Positions 7,672 through 9,032 of a stretch of DNA of 9,032 bases are shown one piece after another. The position numbers and the translations under genes were made by a program. Source of the DNA: Bermanella sp051277445 (GTDB lineage Bacteria > Pseudomonadota > Gammaproteobacteria > Pseudomonadales > Oceanobacteraceae); assembly GCA_051277445.1 (NCBI GenBank), contig JBNMQC010000100.1, positions 1-9,032 on the forward strand, in the 5' to 3' direction. How positions within the stretch are numbered: position 1 is the stretch's first letter; every line of letters begins with the position of its first letter. The notes below the pieces were generated by a model. That model ran no database searches. It saw only the letters and a program-made list of their open reading frames with translations, and was not told where the DNA came from.

Positions 7672-8745
7672 TTGAATAAGCCAATATCAAGATACACAGA
7701 CGCAACCAGTCAAAAATACCATGGCGCCTTTGAGCGTTTTATTAAATCCGGGCGTTTTTTGCCGGCTGATGAACAAGATGTGATCAGTTATATAGAGGAA
7801 GAAGGGGCTATTGATCGGATCAATAGATTAAAGGTTGCTTCGCTTAAGGTTCATCTAGGCGCTTTAAAGAAGTGGCATCTTGATGGAAAATGGGATGACC
7901 CAACCTCAGGAGCTTCTGTAAAACGCAGATTAAAAAGACTGAAATCGTTAGAACGGCAAAATGGCATTGAAAAGGACAGTAGTCGATTTATTACGGCTGA
8001 AGAATGCCTACAAGTTGTTTCGCTATTAATGGTTATGACCGACACATTAAAGGCAAAACGCGACCGATTAATTACAGCCATTAGTCTTGTCTCAGGTCAC
8101 AGGCCAGGGATGGTTGCCGGTATAAAAGTCGAGCACATAATGAACTTAGGTGTTCATGACGCGCACATTATTATAGATACACCAGCATTTAAGACAGATG
8201 CTCAAACCCCGACGCTTATCCCATATACAGGTGCTGGATTTTGCCCAGCAACCTGGCTGCGTGGCTTTATAAAAGAACAAGAATTAACGAGCGGGTATCT
8301 TTTTAAAGGCACTCAGCGTGACTTCGGAAAACCATTATCGACGCAGACATTAAATTCTGTTGTGAAAGAGATCTTTTTAAGTGCAGGTATTAAGGGTGGC
8401 AAGCTGACATCTTATACGTTCCGCAAAACCATGCCGACTTTAGCAGCAATGGAGGGTGTCCATGCTGCCGATATCGCTGCCCAAGGTAGTTGGTCGAGCA
8501 CTGAAACGGTCAATAAGCATTATATAAGTAAAGCGATCGGGCTATTGGGCAAGGCTCCGCTGGCGGTATTGTCATCTATATCAAAAGCCACAGAGGTGCT
8601 GGCAATACCTGAGACCAAGGTGGATCTACCGATACACGATCAAGATATGTTCATCTATGCGCACTCAGGCGGCATGATTTCTTTAAACCACAATGAAGCT
8701 GAACGACTTTTTGAGCAATTAAAGACGTATCTCGATCAGAACTAA
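7672..8745 (+). CDS. Tyrosine recombinase, divergent type, TTG start
   Basis: A 357-residue protein with an N-terminal SAM-like domain (about 5-95, starting TDATSQKYHGAFERF) and a catalytic domain (about 105-285). Visible active-site residues are R144 (VSGHRPGM), probable K174 (AFKTDAQ), R251 (YTFRKT), W274 (GSWSS, the His/Trp position) and nucleophile Y284 (NKHYI). The first His of the usual HxxR box is Tyr (Y248). A further 73 residues follow Y284, longer than in simple Xer-like enzymes. It would catalyse site-specific strand exchange; target unknown. The start is TTG 7672: no ATG exists in this frame until residue 120 and the N-terminal domain begins at once. GGTAG 8 bases upstream is a poor ribosome site. 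The frame is the same as that of the preceding gene, whose TAA lies 18 bases upstream, so low-level read-through could make a fusion. It is not closely similar to the recombinase at 1-873. The family is secure; the function is not. Confidence 0.88.
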   Translation: MNKPISRYTDATSQKYHGAFERFIKSGRFLPADEQDVISYIEEEGAIDRINRLKVASLKVHLGALKKWHLDGKWDDPTSGASVKRRLKRLKSLERQNGIEKDSSRFITAEECLQVVSLLMVMTDTLKAKRDRLITAISLVSGHRPGMVAGIKVEHIMNLGVHDAHIIIDTPAFKTDAQTPTLIPYTGAGFCPATWLRGFIKEQELTSGYLFKGTQRDFGKPLSTQTLNSVVKEIFLSAGIKGGKLTSYTFRKTMPTLAAMEGVHAADIAAQGSWSSTETVNKHYISKAIGLLGKAPLAVLSSISKATEVLAIPETKVDLPIHDQDMFIYAHSGGMISLNHNEAERLFEQLKTYLDQN

Positions 8746-8886
8746 CTCTTTAGGTCATGTACAACGAATGCTGGTGAGGGTTTAGCTGAGATACCTATAA
8801 TTGAAGCCTTATGATTCTACGCAAAACATTTTAAGCTGAGAGAGCTAACACATATAAAACCGCGTTTATTTTTCGATTTCTACTAA

Positions 8887-8910
8887 TTCCGATAATAACA
8901 ATTATCGGAA
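8887..8910. promoter_or_regulatory. Perfect 10-bp inverted repeat, candidate operator or recombination site
   Basis: TTCCGATAAT (8887-8896) and ATTATCGGAA (8901-8910) are exact reverse complements around AACA. No T-run follows on either strand, so it is a poor terminator. It ends 1 base before the possible -35 of the next gene, a position typical of a regulator site. It lies in the gap between the recombinase stop and the next gene, so a recombinase core site is also conceivable. Its sequence is unrelated to the repeat at 6499-6520. Confidence 0.55.
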
Positions 8911-8911
8911 A

Positions 8912-8940
8912 TTGTATATATTCATCTCTTAGCTAATATT
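8912..8940 (+). promoter_or_regulatory. Possible promoter of the partial gene at 8968
   Basis: TTGTAT (8912-8917), 17-base spacer, TAATAT (8935-8940). Each hexamer is only a partial match, but the spacing is ideal and the stretch is AT-rich. Transcription would begin near 8947, about 20 bases before the ATG. TATATA at 8915-8920 is an alternative -10 with no convincing -35. The rest of the 222-base gap (8746-8886) shows no clear terminator for the recombinase gene; AGCTGAGA occurs at 8784-8791 and 8834-8841, of unknown meaning. Confidence 0.35.
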
Positions 8941-8967
8941 AAATAAAACCACCATTCTGAGATTGAT

Positions 8968-9032
8968 ATGGAAAACGCTGAGCAGCTCGCCCCCTCCTTA
9001 TTTCAAGAGCACGACTATCTTGAGGTGATTAC
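8968..9032 (+). CDS. Start of an unidentified gene, cut off by window edge
   Basis: ATG 8968 opens a frame of 21 complete codons reaching the window end, reading MENAEQLAPSLFQEHDYLEV and one more residue. GAGA 5 bases upstream is a modest ribosome site, and a possible promoter with an adjacent inverted repeat precedes it. The N-terminus is acidic and shows no signal sequence. It is too short to assign a family. Same strand and close position suggest it is the third gene of the KfrA-like/recombinase locus or its first cargo gene, possibly under separate control. Confidence 0.45.
   Translation, partial: MENAEQLAPSLFQEHDYLEVI

Noticed and set aside
8857..8873. AAAC-CGC-GTTT with following T residues as a terminator of the recombinase gene
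   Set aside because: Only four stem pairs, three of them A:T, with a 3-base loop; too weak to call.
8887..8910. Inverted repeat as a rho-independent terminator or a dif site
   Set aside because: No T-run follows on either strand, the stem is AT-rich, and the arms do not resemble the XerC/XerD arms of dif.
1..9032. CRISPR array, tRNA or rRNA genes, insertion sequence with DDE transposase
   Set aside because: No regularly spaced repeats, no tRNA-like or rRNA-like stretch and no transposase-like protein could be found on either strand.

Overview
The window looks like chromosomal DNA of a gammaproteobacterium, probably a marine one. This rests on a class II PyrC whose metal ligands line up with the E. 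coli enzyme at a constant offset, and on a proteobacterial HAE-1 type RND pump. No rRNA or tRNA gene is visible to place it more closely, so the taxonomy is an inference.

Left and middle part (1-6131), all read on the minus strand. An RND efflux operon comes first in transcription order: a periplasmic adaptor (6131-5088), then an inner-membrane RND permease (5079-2026), 8 bases apart. It ends at a strong hairpin terminator (1984-2009). The dihydroorotase gene pyrC (1914-877) follows with its own possible -10 element. Only 3 bases after pyrC comes the start codon of a tyrosine recombinase (873 to beyond base 1), which runs off the left edge after 291 codons.

Intergenic region (6132-6555). It separates the leftward block from a rightward one. 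It holds no convincing gene. It carries a clear rightward hairpin plus T-tract, a likely promoter and a perfect inverted repeat just upstream of the next gene.

Right part (6556-9032), all read on the plus strand. A two-gene module encodes a KfrA-like protein (small DNA-binding head, long coiled coil) and, 18 bases later and in the same reading frame, a second and different tyrosine recombinase that begins at TTG. A 222-base gap with a perfect 10-bp inverted repeat and a possible promoter leads to a third gene, of which only the first 21 codons are present.

How it fits together: the adaptor and permease form two parts of a tripartite pump and need an outer-membrane channel encoded elsewhere. 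PyrC is housekeeping pyrimidine synthesis. The two recombinases sit at either side of this 5.3-kb block and suggest mobile or accessory DNA on one or both flanks. The most interesting part is the right-hand KfrA-like/recombinase pair with inverted repeats at both of its control regions. It resembles a self-regulated recombination module, but its function is not established by the sequence.
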